DNA from: Pollenia angustigena
Taxonomy: Eukaryota; Arthropoda; Insecta; Diptera; Polleniidae
Assembly: GCA_930367215.1 (NCBI GenBank)
Contig: OV884059.1
Coordinates: 69,101,393-69,165,392 of the forward strand
Reading direction: 5' to 3'
DNA: 64,000 bases
Below, piece by piece: positions 47,374 through 57,517 of this stretch (positions are counted from its first letter, which is position 1; the number at the start of each line of letters is the position of its first letter). Below the pieces are notes generated by a model. It worked only from the letters and a program-made list of their open reading frames with translations, made no database searches and was not told the DNA's origin. A program made the position numbers and the translations under genes.

Positions 47374-48097
47374 ATATTTTAGTATGATACGAACGAAAGA
47401 TTTTTAACCTAATTCGGGGTCGCTGAATGCAGTGGTGCTAGCCGTTTTTTTAGGTTAGCTTTGGTTTTCGAGATATACCGTTATTTCGAAAATTAAGGAG
47501 GTTGCACAACATATGTTCGCACAACTCAAAAACGCTTTAGCTTATTGAAAAACTAAAAAAAACAGAAACTCCGCAATATTTACTTAAGAAAGGTTAAACG
47601 TTTCTCTTATATGCGCAGTCGAAAAAAATAATTTTTTTATTAAAATTTCAGAATTTTTGTTTTTAAAAATTCATAAAAAAATGAAAAATGCAGCTATGCT
47701 TCTAATTTTGTGCAGTCATATAAAAAACAACATTGCAAACAAAACAAGCTATAAATGATTAAAATCTGTTAACAACTTTTGATTTTATGTATTCACAAAA
47801 GACGAAAAATTTTAATTAATTTAAGAATTTTAATAAACCGCCATATTTGTATAATTGAAATTCTTATATTTGGCCAACATAAAGAAAAAAGTTTTAACTT
47901 TCTTAAAGTAAATTTTATTGCTGAATTTCGAAAGCGTTTTTGAGTTACGCGAACATATGTTGTGCAACATCCTTAATTTTCGAAATAACGGTATATCTCG
48001 AAAACCAAAGCTAACCTAAAAAAAAACGGCTAACACCACTGGATTCAGCGACCCCGAATTAGGTTAAAAATCTTTCGTTCGTATCACACTAAAATAT
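47374..48097. mobile_element. Foldback element with about 170-bp inverted arms
   Basis: The left arm 47374-47548 (ATATTTTAGTATGATACG..., AACCTAATTCGGGGTCGCTG, 'gatataccgttatttcgaaa') is repeated inverted at 47930-48097 with few changes. The middle is AT-rich and non-coding. TA-flanked ends are plausible. Confidence 0.75.
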
Positions 48098-48129
48098 AAA
48101 TGATGTATTTTATTCGACCTTTATTATAT

Positions 48130-48640
48130 TATTTAAAATTTTAATAAATTTTCGAGCCTAAGGTCTTTTTTTATAAAAAACTTTTAACTTTTATTTAAAA
48201 ACCAATATTTCGGCACTTCCTTGAGTGCCTTCTTCAGGGTTTTTTTTCTTTCCTTATTTTATAAATTTTTAACAAATTATAACAAATTTAGCTATTAATG
48301 TCAAAATTAAAAAATTTTAAATTCAAAAACAAAATAAAATATTTTTCAAATCAATTGATCTATTACAATATATGTAAATAAATTTTTAACTTCCGTTTCT
48401 ATTTTTATAAGTTAAGTGTCTATAATTTTGTGCTACATTTTCAGTGTCTGACTTGCAATTAATTCTCGAAATTGACGGAACCTTTATAATTTGTAACATT
48501 CCTAACATAAATCTACGTTTATAATTATTTTCTGTATTTAAAACAGTTGTATTTTCAAAATCTGGATAATGGTTTAGATTAGCACAATGAGTAAGTAAAT
48601 TTCTTGTTTTACTTCTTAATAGATTTCTAAAATTGTACTC
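48130..48640 (-). pseudogene. Penelope-like GIY-YIG C-terminal fragment and 3' end
   Basis: Minus strand reads NLLRSKTRNLLTHCANLNHYPDF, then NNYKRRFMLGMLQIIKVPS and VAQNYRHLTYKNRNGS with TAA at 48388-48386. This corresponds to the last part of the Penelope frames at 19 and 56 kb. Past the stop lie the hairpin CCTGAAGA-GGCACT/AGTGCC-GAAATATTGG (48208-48238) and AAAGACCTTAGGCTC. It is 5'-truncated directly beside the candidate exon at 48643. Confidence 0.82.
48208..48238 (-). ncRNA. Hammerhead-like hairpin in Penelope 3' region
   Basis: CTGAAGA, stem GGCACT..AGTGCC, then GAAATATTGG. It fits CUGANGA...GAAA with one unpaired base before the stem. Activity unproven. Confidence 0.45.
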
Positions 48641-48642
48641 AC

Positions 48643-48949
48643 TTGTTGTGTATCAGAAGCTGCTGCTACAAATGGCGCTGGACTATTAAGCATAGGCTTA
48701 AAAGGCTCATCATTAGTATTTATTCCAAAGGACCCTTTGAATGAAACAAAAAAATGATTAATTGATACATGCTTTATAAAATAAATCTCCTTACCTGTTT
48801 GATCGGATGAATCTCTTTTGCCGGTTTTACTTTTGGTTTCTTCAACCGATTTCTTTAGTTCCTTTTTAGCTTCCGCATTTTAATCAGCACTTTTAGCAAT
48901 TTTTTCATCTGTGAGAACGGAGCTCACAAATAACAGTAGCAACAGGAAC
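48643..48949 (-). pseudogene. Candidate decayed host gene: two exons and a 60-bp intron
   Basis: Minus strand: an acceptor TTTTGATCACTTTTCAG precedes an exon (48949-48795) that opens with a hydrophobic run, FLLLLFVSSVLTDE, like a signal peptide. A lysine/glutamate-rich stretch follows (NAEAKKELKKSVEETKSKTG) in a frame reached past a 7-A run, with one TAA before it. The donor GTAAGG and acceptor CAAAG bound a 60-base intron (48794-48735), the usual size in flies. The next exon (48734-48643) encodes FGINTNDEPFKPMLNSPAPF and ends at GTGAGT. I do not recognise the protein. The frameshift and stop suggest a dead or mis-sequenced secreted-protein gene. No first exon was found. Confidence 0.4.
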
Positions 48950-48959
48950 TGAAAAGTGA

Positions 48960-49545
48960 TCAAAAATACATTTATTGTAAGTTTATTGATTAAAATCAGG
49001 TTGTATTTAAGAAAATAAAGGGTCAAAAAAAGGGTATTTTAAAGTAAAATATGGTCAAGTTTATTATAATGTATTAATTAAATACCTTAGGCTAAAATAA
49101 AAGTAATTATGCATACATGAATTAAAAGTTAATGTTAAAACTTAGAAACAATTCACAGGTACATTTCAATATTAGTCATATTACCAAAAAAAGAAGTTAC
49201 TTTAAAAAAAACCTTTGATAATGTTTATCGTTTTTTAGAAATACTTATTCTAACTAACTAACTAATTCTTCACTTGGAGTCCATCCAATTCGTCCAAATT
49301 GAGAGAGGAACACAGGACGTTATGATCCAAAATACCAAAATACAATACAATTTAAATGGGAATTTCGATCGATATCGAATGCCATAATTTGGCCCCAGTT
49401 CTTAAGATATACGATACTATGGAGGGTACCACATTCCCTACCCCTCACGAAAAAATAAGTAGCATATTTTATTGTCGGGGCTTACGTGATGTTACTGTGA
49501 AAATTTCAGCAGTTAAGGAGTCTATAAGCCAACATACAAACATTT
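48960..49545. other. Non-coding; related to the 46-kb repeat at its end
   Basis: 49380-49545 resembles the tail part of the 46135-47340 repeat ('cttaagatat', 'aggagtctataagccaacat'). Nothing else recognised. Confidence 0.5.
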
Positions 49546-49554
49546 TTCATTTAT

Positions 49555-49558
49555 ATAC

Positions 49559-49592
<34 letters not shown>

Positions 49593-49593
49593 G
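49555..49593. repeat. (TA)n microsatellite
   Basis: Long AT dinucleotide run following the 'catacaaac' tail of the preceding repeat. Confidence 0.8.
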
Positions 49594-49636
49594 TATGGAT
49601 TTTGCATGGCCTTTACCCCGGTTCCACGGTCGTATT

Positions 49637-49881
49637 TCGATGGTTTTCTTCCGCAACCACGTAACTCAATTTTTTCAGATTTTTTGTTTTAATTTGAAAA
49701 GTAATCAGTAAATACCGCCTTACAATTTTGCAATTTTTTTGTTTGGCGGAACATCGCAATTTTTCCTAATTCTTGGATTATAAAGGAATATACTTTCAAA
49801 CATTTGGTTAAAAAAGAGTATTTTGTCTATCCTGAAAAGTAGTTGTTTTTGAGTTACGAGGTTGCGGAAGAAAACCATCGA
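49637..49881. repeat. Inverted repeat TCGATGGTTTTCTTCCGCAA
   Basis: The unit TCGATGGTTTTCTTCCGCAA and the bases to CAA after it are inverted at 49848-49881. A single half recurs at 58494-58528. Probably a MITE of about 245 bp. Confidence 0.55.
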
Positions 49882-50021
49882 TTTGTAAGTTCGATAATGG
49901 AATTTTTTTCTATTTCTTCGATAACAATTGTTTTTTTTTATTGTTTGCTTGTTTGTTTTGTTATATTTTTTTATTTTTTTTTTTTTTTTGTGGAAGAAAT
50001 ATTCTTATTTGTACATATAAG

Positions 50022-50185
50022 TATGATGAAATTCCCCGACATCTCAAGCCTTAAGGATTCCGTTGAAGATCCATTTTTGCGCTATCCACCGCCTCCTCCG
50101 TTGTTTTATTTCGGTCATTATCGCTTCGCTGTTAGTCATCCTGTGGAATTCCACATTGGAGATCGTGGAAGTGCAAAATATTATT
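50022..50185 (+). CDS. Short unassigned reading frame, proline-rich
   Basis: MKFPDISSLKDSVEDPFLRY, then five prolines and LFYFGHYRFAVSHPVEFHIG. The composition is more balanced than that of the surroundings and the frame ends at TAA after about 54 codons. I do not recognise it. It could be an exon or transposon scrap, or chance. Confidence 0.2.
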
Positions 50186-50654
50186 AATAAATCCCTGAAG
50201 TTTTCGCATGTAAAATCCATTACTTTCCAGGTCCCTGAGCCGTATGACTAACATAACCGGTTTTACGCTGGTCTTTTTCACTTTCACGAATAACAATTTG
50301 CGATGTCAAAGAACATCTAACAGGTAATTAAGAAAAAAGAACCCATTAACATAAGCAAATAAGTGAACTCAATTCGGGGATTTCCCAATTGGTAAAAAAA
50401 ACTGTAAAACGTATAAGAAAAATAAACAAAAATGTATTTACGTTTGAGAGCTTCCAGATTTTGTTTACGTTTTAAAATAATCTTTGTTAAAATAAATTTA
50501 TTCACGTTTCTGAGACGTTTTTCGAGTGTTCACGTTTTCGCGCATTTATCGTAATATGATTAACAAAGACATAAACATTCTTCGAAATGAAATATGGATA
50601 ACAATGTTATCAAAATTACTCTCGGGTGAAAAAGCCTTTTGGAGAATTAGCAGA

Positions 50655-50824
50655 AGTTAAGGTAAAAATACATAACACGCGTTAGTGCGCGCGCGCTCTG
50701 TCGTCTGACAGGAATAGCTTTTGTAACGCGTGTTGTGTAACTTGCAATTTTTTACGCGCTAAAGTTTTTAAACGCACGATACTCTTCGACGAACTAACGC
50801 GTGTTATGTACTTCCAACTTTAAG
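50655..50824. mobile_element. Hairpin MITE with CATAACACGCGTTAGT arms
   Basis: AAGTTAAGGTAAAAATACATAACACGCG at the left is mirrored by CGCGTGTTATGTACTTCCAACTTTAAGG at the right (imperfect). A (GC)n run is in the loop side. About 170 bp. Confidence 0.55.
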
Positions 50825-50889
50825 GATGTAAACAAAATAGAAAAATTGAGATTCAGTTTTAATTGACCTTTTTCAATAATATTTTGAAT

Positions 50890-50992
50890 GTATTTAATTT
50901 TAAACTCCAGGTCTTTTTATATAAGAATATATATTTATTTAATTATTTCTCAATATTTCGCTAACCTTTGGTTAGCATCTTCGGGAAACAAA
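50890..50992 (-). mobile_element. Penelope-like 3' end with hammerhead-like hairpin
   Basis: Minus strand: CCCGAAGA, stem GCTAACC/GGTTAGC, GAAATATTGAG, AT-rich run, AAAAGACCTGGAG. Same architecture as 10262-10350, with the second core base changed. No coding part. Confidence 0.6.
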
Positions 50993-51398
50993 ATTGAAAA
51001 ATCTAAACTGCTTTCCGATATATTTTCTAATTCCAACAATATAACTACTACTATACATGTTTGGAGGATTTGGAAGACAAGGTGTGCTATGAAGTCGTAT
51101 TGTCATAATATCATAATATTTTACAAGAGTTTAAAAGAATTATTGTAGTGTGTCAAACAAAAATGTCCTAAAATAACAAGATTGTTGTTATTGTTTTGTC
51201 TTAACTACACAGAATAAATCTAAATTATGAGGGATTCTCACAGCATTCATTTTTTTTACGTTTATTTTAAGACATATGACTTGAGGACTACTTTGCGAAT
51301 CCCCCAATTGAATCAACAAAAAAATTAATTCTACACTAAAATTCTCTAACATTTTTACGACAAAATCTTGTCTTTTAGTAGTCAAAATTTGTTTGTTA

Positions 51399-52078
51399 AG
51401 GCCAGTTTACACGGTTATACAATGTATTACGACTTTTTAGAATCAAAATAATATGAAATTCTCTCCGTGTTTAAAAGAAAAAAATAAAAATCTATTGTAA
51501 TTATAATTCATGTTTACATGGATGGTATAAGTAAAATCAAAAATAATAACAAAAAAGCAGATGGTTGCAGTTTTAAATTTTTACAAAAACAACATGAAAA
51601 TTTCCTGCGTTGATTTTAGTTGTTTTTGTAATTGTATAAAAATGTTATCACCTTCTATATACTCTGTTAAAATACACCTCTGGTGTGATGAGAATACATA
51701 TATAAGTTCAAGGCGAATTGACTAGAAGGTGGGGTCAAGTCAACATATGGTGTTTTTTTTTCGGTGGTCGACTTGTCAAAGTTTGTATACAAACTAGTTT
51801 TTTATGTAAACAAACCTATTTTTTTCCTAGCAATATTTTTGGCAAGCCGACCACAGAAGCAGTGTTGTTGTAAAGTTGACCTCACCTTCTAGTCAATTCG
51901 CCTTGCATAAGTTTCTGAAATGGTTTAGAAAAAAAGCATTTACCGACCGCTTGTCAGATTTTGTATTCGTACTCTCTCTCTTACTAAATAAATTTTGCCT
52001 TTACATGATAAGATTTTTCTCATTCTACGTCATTTTTTGCAATGTCGTAATACATTGAATTACCGTGTAAACTGGCCT
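51399..52078. mobile_element. MITE, TTA duplication, AGGCCAGTTTACACGGT termini
   Basis: AGGCCAGTTTACACGGT is inverted at the right end, with CAATGTATTACGAC also mirrored further in. TTA flanks both sides. It is interrupted by the hAT MITE 51709-51905. A 3-bp TTA duplication suggests a PIF/Harbinger-type origin. Confidence 0.75.
51709..51905. mobile_element. hAT MITE, TSD (T/C)ATAAGTT
   Basis: CAAGGCGAATTGACTAGAAG and its inverse at the right end. TATAAGTT at 51701-51708 and CATAAGTT at 51906-51913. 197 bp. Shares CAAGGCGAATT with the MITE at 28840-29289. Confidence 0.88.
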
Positions 52079-52320
52079 TTAACGATAATTGTCGTTTAGA
52101 TCTATTCTGTAGTGAAATTTTAACAATTTTTGTGGGTAAAGGCCAACATTAAAGTCGCACTTAACATTATTTGGTATAGCCGAAGGTTGTGTTTTCACCG
52201 CCATCGTTAAAAAATTTTTTATGTTGGTAAATTTGGTCGGCGTCAACGATATGTGTTACTGGCGTTCTCAACGTCTGCAATGTCACAACGGCTTCGAGTG
52301 CAATGTTATGACATTTATAA

Positions 52321-52927
52321 CAGTGTTGCCAGTGAAATTTCGAGAAAGATACATTTTAGTTTCCAAAAGTCCATTTTCAACGTTTAACATTTATTAATAT
52401 TACATTTTTACTTCATATTAAATGAATATTGTAAAGAAAATGATATCATATAAACTCATTTTTATATTTATTTAAGTGGTAAATATTAGGTATGTAATTT
52501 TGAAAAATACAACAAGCAAACATTAAAATTAATTATATGTAACTATCTTTGGATGTTATCGAAACAAATTCATTTTTGTATAAATTAATATGCGAGTTAA
52601 GGCGTTATTACCAAGGCGATTATATCGAAAAGTTCATATTAATTTCCTGAAAATAAAATATGTTCATATTTCCTCCGAACAACTTCGCATTACTAGTATT
52701 CAACGATTTAGGTGGATCGTATGTTGAAACGTCCTTAATGTTTTCTATCACTATTACGAAAGCTGATATTGTATAAGTATTGAGTCGGTAACGATGATCA
52801 GTCTTAATAAGTTTTAGTACATTGCATACAGATGCAAAAGATACGAAAAATTTCAGGATTATACATGGTACGTGAAGCCATCAAAAGATCCGAAAAATGT
52901 ATCTTTCGTATCCTAATGGCAACACTG
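52321..52927. mobile_element. hAT-like element, TSD A(T/G)TTATAA
   Basis: CAGTGTTGCCAG at the left and TGGCAACACTG at the right, with GAAAGATACATTTT mirrored further in. ATTTATAA at 52313-52320 and AGTTATAA at 52928-52935. 607 bp, non-coding. Confidence 0.82.
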
Positions 52928-53019
52928 AGTTATAATTAAACGACGTAATCACCTTTGATAGTTTTCGACATGACTTACAGACACAGTTTTTTCTCACTTT
53001 TCGAGAAACGATGAAATAT

Positions 53020-53403
53020 CCCAGCGGTAAATGGAACTATAGTTCCATTATAGTTAAATAAACTTGCATTAGACTTTCAATTATAAAATCATCAGGATTA
53101 GTGGTACCACCTCATATTCTTGCCTTACAATTGTAAATCCGACTGTAAACGACATACATTACAGTTTAATTTGCCTGAATTTATTGACGTGCCATCAAGC
53201 TCGCTTAGAACACCTCTTATAACGTTAGTGAAATGGCACTTACTGACATCGCTGCTTACATTTTAAGCGAGAGCACACTAAGTAAGCAGCCTATGACACT
53301 CGTGTGTAAATGTAAGCAGAAATATAAGCGACAGCATCAGTACTGATTGCTACTAAATATTACTGACATCAGCGATTAAGTATTGGGCATTTTTACCGCT
53401 GGG
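53020..53403. mobile_element. MITE with CCCAGCGGTAAA termini
   Basis: CCCAGCGGTAAA is inverted at the right end (TTTACCGCTGGG). 384 bp with repeated 'actgacatc' motifs inside. TSD not clear (AT). Confidence 0.65.
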
Positions 53404-54425
53404 ATTTTGTTTCTGATCTTTTCGATGCGAGAAGTTTTCTCTAAAGTTACGGAACATGGATACAGAAACAAATAAATATATATTGTATTTATATGAAAGC
53501 GTGCTGTTTTTTGTACATGTTGTAGAACATGGGCGGCTACCTTATTAATTGTACCAAGAATATCCTTTAAATATACTTGAAATGTCCTCTTTACGTCAAA
53601 TAAAGGTTTCTACCTATTTTTCTTTTTTAAATGTCATATTAAAAGTATGTATAAACTAACCACATCTGTGATTATAAAAATAATCCATTGTAATATCTAC
53701 AGATGAAATCTCGAAAATGTAAATATTTGCATATGTAAACAATATGTGTAAATAAAAATTAAATAAATAAAGGTAATATTGTTTAATAAGCAGAATCCAA
53801 TATCTTCTGAACATTTGATAAACTGAATGATTTGAAAATTAAATTTTCTTCCTATGAACAATGCATTTCCAAAGGATTACAATATTTTTGAATATTTATT
53901 TAAGGATTTTTGGTGACACAACAAAATTAATTAAAATATTAATTTACAAAGCTCGTTATAATTTTTGAAAATGTTTTACTTTATTTATACAAACGAACGT
54001 GTTGCAAACCAACCGCAACAGTGCAAGTTAAACAATATTTTCAATTTTATTAAATAAATTATTTATTTGTTATAATTTTTTATTTTTTTTAATCTGCACG
54101 AGAATATTTGTGTTTTGTAAAATTATCAACCACCAGAAAAATGATTGTAAATTGAATGTTAAGGATTAATTTAAAAATTGTTTAACAATTCAAATACCTA
54201 GATTTTATTTAAATAAACTAAGCAAATATAATAAAGGTCATGCACTTTTTTTGTAATTTAGTATAAAAATTACAAAGCAAATATTTTACTTTGAAACCAA
54301 TGTTATTCAATATGTGCATAGTTTTCTAACCACTTAAACAATTTCAGTTTGAAATAAAATGAATTCAGATATTTATTAGATTCATGCATCATGCAAATAT
54401 TCATAGCAACTTGATATGTATATAA
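53404..54425. other. Non-coding AT-rich stretch
   Basis: No gene or repeat boundary recognised. Confidence 0.4.
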
Positions 54426-54429
54426 TTGT

Positions 54430-54665
54430 ATGTATTTATGCCATACACCTCTATAGGTGGGGATGTTATTATGTGTTTGTGCTGAAGTTTGAAACGCATA
54501 AAAATTTTAGTCCTATTTGGACCTTTAAGTATACCGATCGACTTTGGTTGGGTCATTGGGTCTAAGCAAAGGTTCATTGGGTCTAGGCAAAGACAAAAGT
54601 TCTTCCGGATATATAATGACATGTAAGAGAGTATAGTCGGTGAAGATCGACCATATGATACCCTA
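54430..54665 (+). repeat. DINE-like repeat, short copy
   Basis: 'atacacctctataggtgg', 'aagtataccgatcgacttt' and 'gatcgaccatatgatacccta' match the 41.65-kb copy with the middle deleted. Confidence 0.65.
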
Positions 54666-54669
54666 CGGC

Positions 54670-54815
54670 GGCATGAAATAAGTCCCCAAAAAATATTATG
54701 AAATAATTGCCCAATTTTAAAATGAAGTGAAACCCCAACGAAATGCAATGACTTTCCAAATCAAAATAAAATAAATCCCCAATTCCTGAAATGAAATAAA
54801 ACCCCAAAAAGTATT
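54670..54815. repeat. Minisatellite, ATGAAATAAANCCCCAA units
   Basis: Five to six degenerate units of 22-35 bases, each containing a CCCCAA or GCCCAA core. Confidence 0.55.
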
Positions 54816-54860
54816 CAAAACAATTCAAAATATAAATTTATTTGGATGCAGCGTTATAAA

Positions 54861-54941
54861 AACATAGGCAATAAATCCACATGGCCTTATTCCTCAATAA
54901 AATGAGAATGAAGTCATATAGCTTTATTGCCTACACCCAAG
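54861..54941. repeat. 80-base hairpin TAGGCAATAAA
   Basis: TAGGCAATAAATCCACATGG pairs with the inverse CATATAGCTTTATTGCCTA across a short loop. Size fits a small MITE remnant; a miRNA-like precursor is possible but unsupported. Confidence 0.4.
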
Positions 54942-56079
54942 TGCAATATCACCATAACCGTTTAGTAACCAAAGTGGAAATAACACCGTAACAGTGTAAT
55001 TTTTATGGTTACAAATTGCCAAAAGAATGAGTTGCCATTGTCAAGTGTCGAAAAAATATGGTACAGGTGGTGAAAGAGGGGAGCGCGTCCCTCGGGCGCA
55101 CGCGGTGGGCCAGCGACATACGCGGCAGGTGCGCTCTATATTGCAATTTAACCGCCGTTTTTCAATATATTGCAAGCATTTCTGTCCGTTGCTATGACCA
55201 ACATTGCAAGTATTCTGTGATACTGTAGCCCGTTTCTGTATTTCTCACATCGTAAAACTTTTCGCATGAAACGTGTTAATTGCAACATAAATAGTGTGAA
55301 ATGAAACAAAAAATGGTTTTTCTCACACAAGTGTTTCTGTATCTTTTTTTTGCGAGAATTATCTGTCATTTAAATAATTTTCCAGCAATTATTGGAAGGA
55401 AGCGAGAAAAAGTGTTTCTATAACAATATTTTGCGAAAAGTTTCTTTCAAGAACTGTCAAAATAAGTCACATTTGAAATTGGTGGCGAGAAAAACAAAAT
55501 GTAGATATTTTGAATTTAAAATATGTTTATATACTATTTTTTTTCAAATAAATAAAAAAATAGAAGGAATATAAATGATGAATGCATAATTTATATGATG
55601 AAAATAAACAAAAAACAATTGTTATATTTTGTTATTTAAAATTTTTTTTAGTTTTTTCTTGTTTTGGTTTTAATCAGTGCTGCCAGATAAATTTGTGTCA
55701 AAATCGTGAATTTCCTGAGAAAAAAATACAAAAGATCGTATTTTTTGTTTCAAAAATCGTACAATTTAAAATCAATTTTAAACAAATTTGTTTCGACTTT
55801 TATTAAAAAATAATCAAACAAAAACATAGTTAAAGTTCATGGGTATTTAATAATTTCATTAAATTTATATTTATTTTGATAAGCTGGAGGATTATTTTTT
55901 AAAAATTATTTATTTTCTTTAATCCGATAAAAATTTAAAATTTAAAAATCAGCTTTGATAACAGTATTATAATATTCTGGGTTTTTATGGAATTTATAGT
56001 GACAACGTTGTTTTATATTTATATCGTATGTTATTTAAGTTTATTTTTATTCGACCTTTTTATTCTAACATAAAAGAAG

Positions 56080-57200
56080 TAATTAATTAAGCTCGAGGTC
56101 CAGGTTTTTTGTTTTTTTATTTATAAAATCATATTTTTATTATTCCAATATTTCGCTACAAAACATCGAGTAGCATCATGAGGACTAAAGCTACAAAAAT
56201 ATAGATAAAAAACAGATGAATACAAAACATCAATAACAATCAAACCAATAAGAAAATTACGCACAAAACAAAATGTATAAACAACAATAAACACTCAATG
56301 CAACAAAAACAATGCTTACATATAATTTTTTTCAAAAACAGAACATTAAAAAAGCAGTTATGACTACTTCTTCTAATATTGCACTGATTATAAACTTTAT
56401 ATTGCACTGTATGTATATTAATTATTGCACTGGGTTCTTTTGTTCTTATTAACTAAATGACGATAAAATTCTGCACAGTTCTCTGTGAGATCAGCCTTTA
56501 AGTTAATTCTCTCCTTTGTTGGTGTATTTATAATGTGGAGTACTTCTAGCATGTAGCGGCGTTTGTAATTATTCTCGCTGTCAATAACTCGTGCTCCATC
56601 AAAATCTGGAGAGTGATTCTCAACTGAACAGTGGGCCGCTAATGCTGTTTTATGTGTAACATCATAAGTTCGAGATTTTTGGTCTGATTTGTGTCCGGAT
56701 AATCGTGTTTTAAGTTTGTTTTTAGTTGTCCCAATGTAAACCATATTACATTTATTGGTATTGTTGCCATTGCAGGGTATTTTGTATACAACATTTGATT
56801 TTTCAAGGTTGTCAATTTTGTCTTTTGTCTTACTAAATAAATTCCCTAGTGTATTGAAGGTTTTGTAAGCCATACTATATCTTTCTCCATTAAAAAGTTT
56901 TGATTTTTCAAAACGTTCTGATATCTCTGGCACATAAATGATGGATTTGTGAACTTTTTGTTCTTCTTTGTCTTTCTTTCTTTCAGCCTTATCTTTTCCA
57001 TATTCCCGAGTTTTTTGGTGATATTTCCTGGAAAATCGTTAAAATGTAAAATGTGTCTTATTTTGTTCATATTCGCATGGTGAAACTCCCTATCACTAAT
57101 ATTTAATATTCTTTTTATCAGGTTATTTGCGGTGTTTATGATTATTTTTTTGGGATGTTTAGAAAAATAGTTAATAATTCTATAATTTTTCTTTTTTTTA
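56080..57200 (-). pseudogene. Penelope-like element, RT C-terminus and GIY-YIG, one frameshift
   Basis: Minus strand from about 57200: IINYFSKHPKKIIINTANNL, then IKRILNISDREFHHANMNKI. After a frameshift in an A-run near 56950 comes VPEISERFEKSKLFNGERYS and the GIY-YIG domain: VVYKIPCNGN, MVYIGTTKNKLKTRLSGHKSD, LAAHCSVENHSPDFD and NNYKRRYMLEVLHI, ending NCAEFYRHLVNK with stop at 56418. The catalytic core residues (GIY/YIG-like, Arg of KTR) are present. About 235 bases later lies the hairpin CATGATGCTAC..GTAGCGAAATATTGG (56151-56182), then ACCTCGAGC. The RT core is missing (5' truncation). Confidence 0.87.
56151..56182 (-). ncRNA. Hammerhead-like hairpin in Penelope 3' region
   Basis: TGATG, stem GCTAC/GTAGC, GAAATATTGG. 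The 5' core strand is altered compared with the 10.3 and 48.2 kb copies. Confidence 0.4.
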
Positions 57201-57271
57201 CCTGAAAAAGACAGTAGAATACCTGGTACTTAAAATTAAAAAAATCGGATCATAAATAAACGGGTTAAAGA

Positions 57272-57517
57272 CCCAGTAAAATCTTCGCCTACAAAATAAT
57301 ATGTTAAGTAATCAGAAACACATAAAAGCACTACATACAATTCTACTGAAAAACTAATGAATTTTACAAGGGTTGTGCCAAAATGAACAAATTCAAAAGT
57401 AAGTCATTTTTTTATCTAAATACATCCAGAAAAAAGTAGTTATCGAAGTTCTTATGGAAGAAAGCTACTAAATAACGAGTGAAAGATGCTATCCATTTTG
57501 AAAAAGTTTTTACTGGG
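57272..57517. mobile_element. MITE, CCCAGNAAAAAC family
   Basis: CCCAGTAAAATCTTCGCCT to AAGTTTTTACTGGG. Interior shared with 13795-14051. It sits between the Penelope fragment and the right end of the hAT element. Confidence 0.7.

Noticed and set aside
49843..50021. Start of the 114-codon frame before the proline-rich part
   Set aside because: This part lies in an inverted-repeat arm and poly-T runs; it is unlikely to be coding.
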